The notes below the pieces were generated by a model. That model searched no databases and was not told the origin of the DNA. It saw only the letters and a program-made list of their open reading frames with translations. From Prevotella melaninogenica (GTDB lineage: Bacteria > Bacteroidota > Bacteroidia > Bacteroidales > Bacteroidaceae), in contig NZ_CP072350.1 of the NCBI RefSeq assembly GCF_018127965.1, positions 558,001-622,000 on the forward strand: a stretch of DNA of 64,000 nt, written 5' to 3'. A program made the translations under genes and the position numbers. How positions within the stretch are numbered: the stretch's first letter is position 1; each line of letters opens with the position of its first letter. Shown here piece by piece: positions 62,254 to 64,000 of the stretch.

Positions 62254-62634
62254 ATGAGAAAAACGACAGACATATTACTATCCCTTCTATTGTCAACGAT
62301 GATAGTATGGATTGGCTCGGGCATCATGACAGTGGTGTGCGCACATACTGGCAATGTGTCTGTTGCTAAGATGGAGGATAAGGGTCATTGCAATGATAAC
62401 GATGTAAAAAATTGCATGAAGATTGAGGTAAAAAGCTTGTCGCCCACAGACATGGCGCACAATGACTTTTACCACATTCAGCCTATACAGCTTTCGCTAC
62501 TCCCACAATTCGTAAGTGATTGTCAATTATTGCCTTTGCCTGTTTTGACAAAGGCCCCAGAGAGGATATTGTCGTTGCTCTGGCATAGTCCGCCACGCCA
62601 ATATCTCCGATTACTTACGACACTTATCATTTGA
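62254..62634 (+). CDS. Small secreted Cys/His protein upstream of TonB receptor
   Basis: 126 residues with an N-terminal hydrophobic segment (about 8-30, signal peptide or anchor). Three cysteines follow or border it (Cys29, Cys46, Cys54) with GHCNDNDVKNCMKIEV and NDFYHIQPIQL. The pattern recalls small cysteine-containing proteins encoded before metal-related TonB receptors in Bacteroidota, but I am not certain of the family. The TonB-dependent receptor starts 157 bp downstream, so cotranscription and a common role are likely. Confidence 0.6.
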   Translation: MRKTTDILLSLLLSTMIVWIGSGIMTVVCAHTGNVSVAKMEDKGHCNDNDVKNCMKIEVKSLSPTDMAHNDFYHIQPIQLSLLPQFVSDCQLLPLPVLTKAPERILSLLWHSPPRQYLRLLTTLII

Positions 62635-62791
62635 TTTTTGGTTGTTTTCTGTTCCTCATGAAATGGGCAACAGAAGGTTTATCGTACCTGTTACACAAGT
62701 GTGTTCGGGTAAAAAAGCGTATCAGTATGTTTCCCATTCTGATACCACACAGGCTTTATAAATTTTAAATAACAACTGAATATCAAACGAA

Positions 62792-64000
62792 ATGAATAAA
62801 ATTATATATTTAGCAGGACTGACCTTGCTGTCTGTCCTACCTGCTACCGCACAGGAAACTGCTGTCGACACGACCGCAACCATGAAAGATCAGACATTGG
62901 ATAACGTGACCGTTACAACGCGAAGAGCCTCTGTGCGCTCGTTGGCTGGAGCCATCAACGGTAAAGACATCCTACGAGACGAACTCTTCAAGGCTGCTTG
63001 CTGTAATCTTGGTGAGAGCTTTGTCAACAACGCTTCGGTAGATGTAAACTACTCGGATGCCACTACGGGAGCCAAACAAATCAAGCTTCTCGGTCTTAGT
63101 GGTACGTATGTTCAGATGCTGACCGAGAACCTTCCTAACTTCCGTGGTGCTGCCCTCCCTTACGGTTTGGGCTATGTTCCAGGCAGTTGGATGAAGAGTA
63201 TGCAGGTGAGTAAGGGTAATACATCTGTCAAGAATGGCTACGAAGCGATGACAGGTCAGATTAATGTGGAATACGTTAAACCTGAAGATCCAACAGGTAT
63301 GACCGTCAACCTCTATGGCAATACGGTGGGAAGATTCGAGGCAAATGCGGATGGTAACATTCATATCAATGGTAACAAGAACCTCAGTACGGAAATCCTT
63401 GCCCACTATGAGAACAACTGGCTACATCATGATGGCAACGGAGACGGATTCCAAGATGCCCCAAAAGTGAGACAATACAACCTGCAGAACCGTTGGTTTT
63501 GGAAGCAAGGCGACTATATTCTACATGCTGGTCTGTCGCTATTAAAGGAAGACCGCATGAGTGGTCAGACTCCTCATGCTGCTGCAACGAATCCTTATCG
63601 CATTGACATCGGCACCGACCGCTACGAAGCTTACATGAAGCATGCCTTCTTCTTCGACCATACACATGGTACGAACATCGCCCTGTTGGGTAATGTCTCT
63701 ATGCACAAGCAGCAGGCGCAATATGGTATTAAGCAGTATGATGTCAACGAGAAGAATGCTTACGCATCGCTTATCTTTGAGACAAACTTCTCTGACGAGC
63801 ACAATCTATCGGCTGGCTTGAGCCTTAACCACGATTATTTGCATCAGAGTCTGACACTGCCAGCAACGGCCATTGCGGCTGATTATGGTAATATCTACCC
63901 ACTCACACGTGGCATTGAGCGTGAGACAACACCGGGCGCATACGTTCAGTACACCTATAACCTGCACAGTCGATTCATCGCTATGGCAGGATTGCGCGTC
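62792..64000 (+). CDS. TonB-dependent receptor, 3' end outside window
   Basis: ATG at 62792; 403 codons are visible and the frame is still open at the window edge. The signal peptide (MNKIIYLAGLTLLSVLPATA) is followed by a TonB-box-like LDNVTVTTRR and a plug domain with GESFVNNASVDVNYSDATTG, KQIKLLGLSGTYVQMLTENLPN, PGSWMKSMQVSKGNTSVKNGYEAMTGQINVEY, then beta-barrel strands. There is no SusC-type N-terminal extension, so it resembles cobalamin, siderophore or metal receptors. The preceding small Cys/His protein hints at a metal. Substrate is inference. Confidence 0.88.
   Translation, partial: MNKIIYLAGLTLLSVLPATAQETAVDTTATMKDQTLDNVTVTTRRASVRSLAGAINGKDILRDELFKAACCNLGESFVNNASVDVNYSDATTGAKQIKLLGLSGTYVQMLTENLPNFRGAALPYGLGYVPGSWMKSMQVSKGNTSVKNGYEAMTGQINVEYVKPEDPTGMTVNLYGNTVGRFEANADGNIHINGNKNLSTEILAHYENNWLHHDGNGDGFQDAPKVRQYNLQNRWFWKQGDYILHAGLSLLKEDRMSGQTPHAAATNPYRIDIGTDRYEAYMKHAFFFDHTHGTNIALLGNVSMHKQQAQYGIKQYDVNEKNAYASLIFETNFSDEHNLSAGLSLNHDYLHQSLTLPATAIAADYGNIYPLTRGIERETTPGAYVQYTYNLHSRFIAMAGLRV

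Overview
The window looks like chromosome of an oral-type Prevotella (Bacteroidota). This is inferred from gene content and signals, not from a database match. Most clear promoters have the Bacteroidota form TTG-N19/20-TAnnTTTG. There is a SusC/SusD pair, an NrtR-like Nudix regulator beside a galactose operon, GH2 and GH20 exo-glycosidases, and IS1634, IS66 and IS1380 elements typical of the group. Intergenic DNA is long and carries several dispersed repeat families.

Layout. 1-10 kb: 3' part of pyruvate kinase, then minus-strand rpiB-tkt, a Nudix-type regulator, and a galM-transporter-galK operon. 10-16 kb: two paralogous secreted proteins of unknown function; the second is cut by an IS1634-type element. 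16-28.2 kb: a genomic island bounded on the right by a 43-nt 3' remnant of a tRNA(CAU) gene beside a frameshifted tyrosine recombinase, and on the left by the IS. Its cargo is a tight five-gene minus-strand cluster (transposase-type HTH membrane protein; 3-TM 709-aa protein; helical 568-aa protein; PD-(D/E)XK-like nuclease; SIR2-like protein) next to an AAA_14/DUF4143 ATPase. 28.2-38 kb: rmuC, nrdG, a YiiX-like hydrolase, a large beta-galactosidase, and two HxlR regulators around a cupin gene. 38-49.3 kb: SusD/SusC, a zinc-ribbon membrane protein, a lipoprotein, a MaoC hydratase, a MarR regulator and two small envelope proteins. 49.5-59 kb: IS66, a GH20 hexosaminidase, a conserved unknown, an NhaC antiporter, a LacI regulator and an IS1380 element. 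59-64 kb: a HAD hydrolase with a membrane hairpin, initiator tRNA-fMet, a GH25 lysozyme with MORN repeats, and a small secreted protein ahead of a TonB-dependent receptor that runs off the window.

How the genes work together. Galactose taken up by the permease is epimerised by GalM and phosphorylated by GalK; the nearby Nudix protein has lost its catalytic Nudix residues and is probably a sugar-responsive repressor. The GH2, GH20 and SusCD functions fit scavenging of host glycans. The five-gene island cluster combines a probable NADase (SIR2), a probable nuclease and membrane proteins in a mobile setting, which fits an anti-phage defence system. I do not recognise this gene combination, and it is the best candidate here for an undescribed system.

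Repeats. At least seven copies of an intergenic repeat with AAAAGGGCG-like octamers about 21 nt apart, two copies of a roughly 234-bp inverted-repeat element, and arrays of the small palindrome GCAC-N5-GTGC occupy most of the long intergenic regions.
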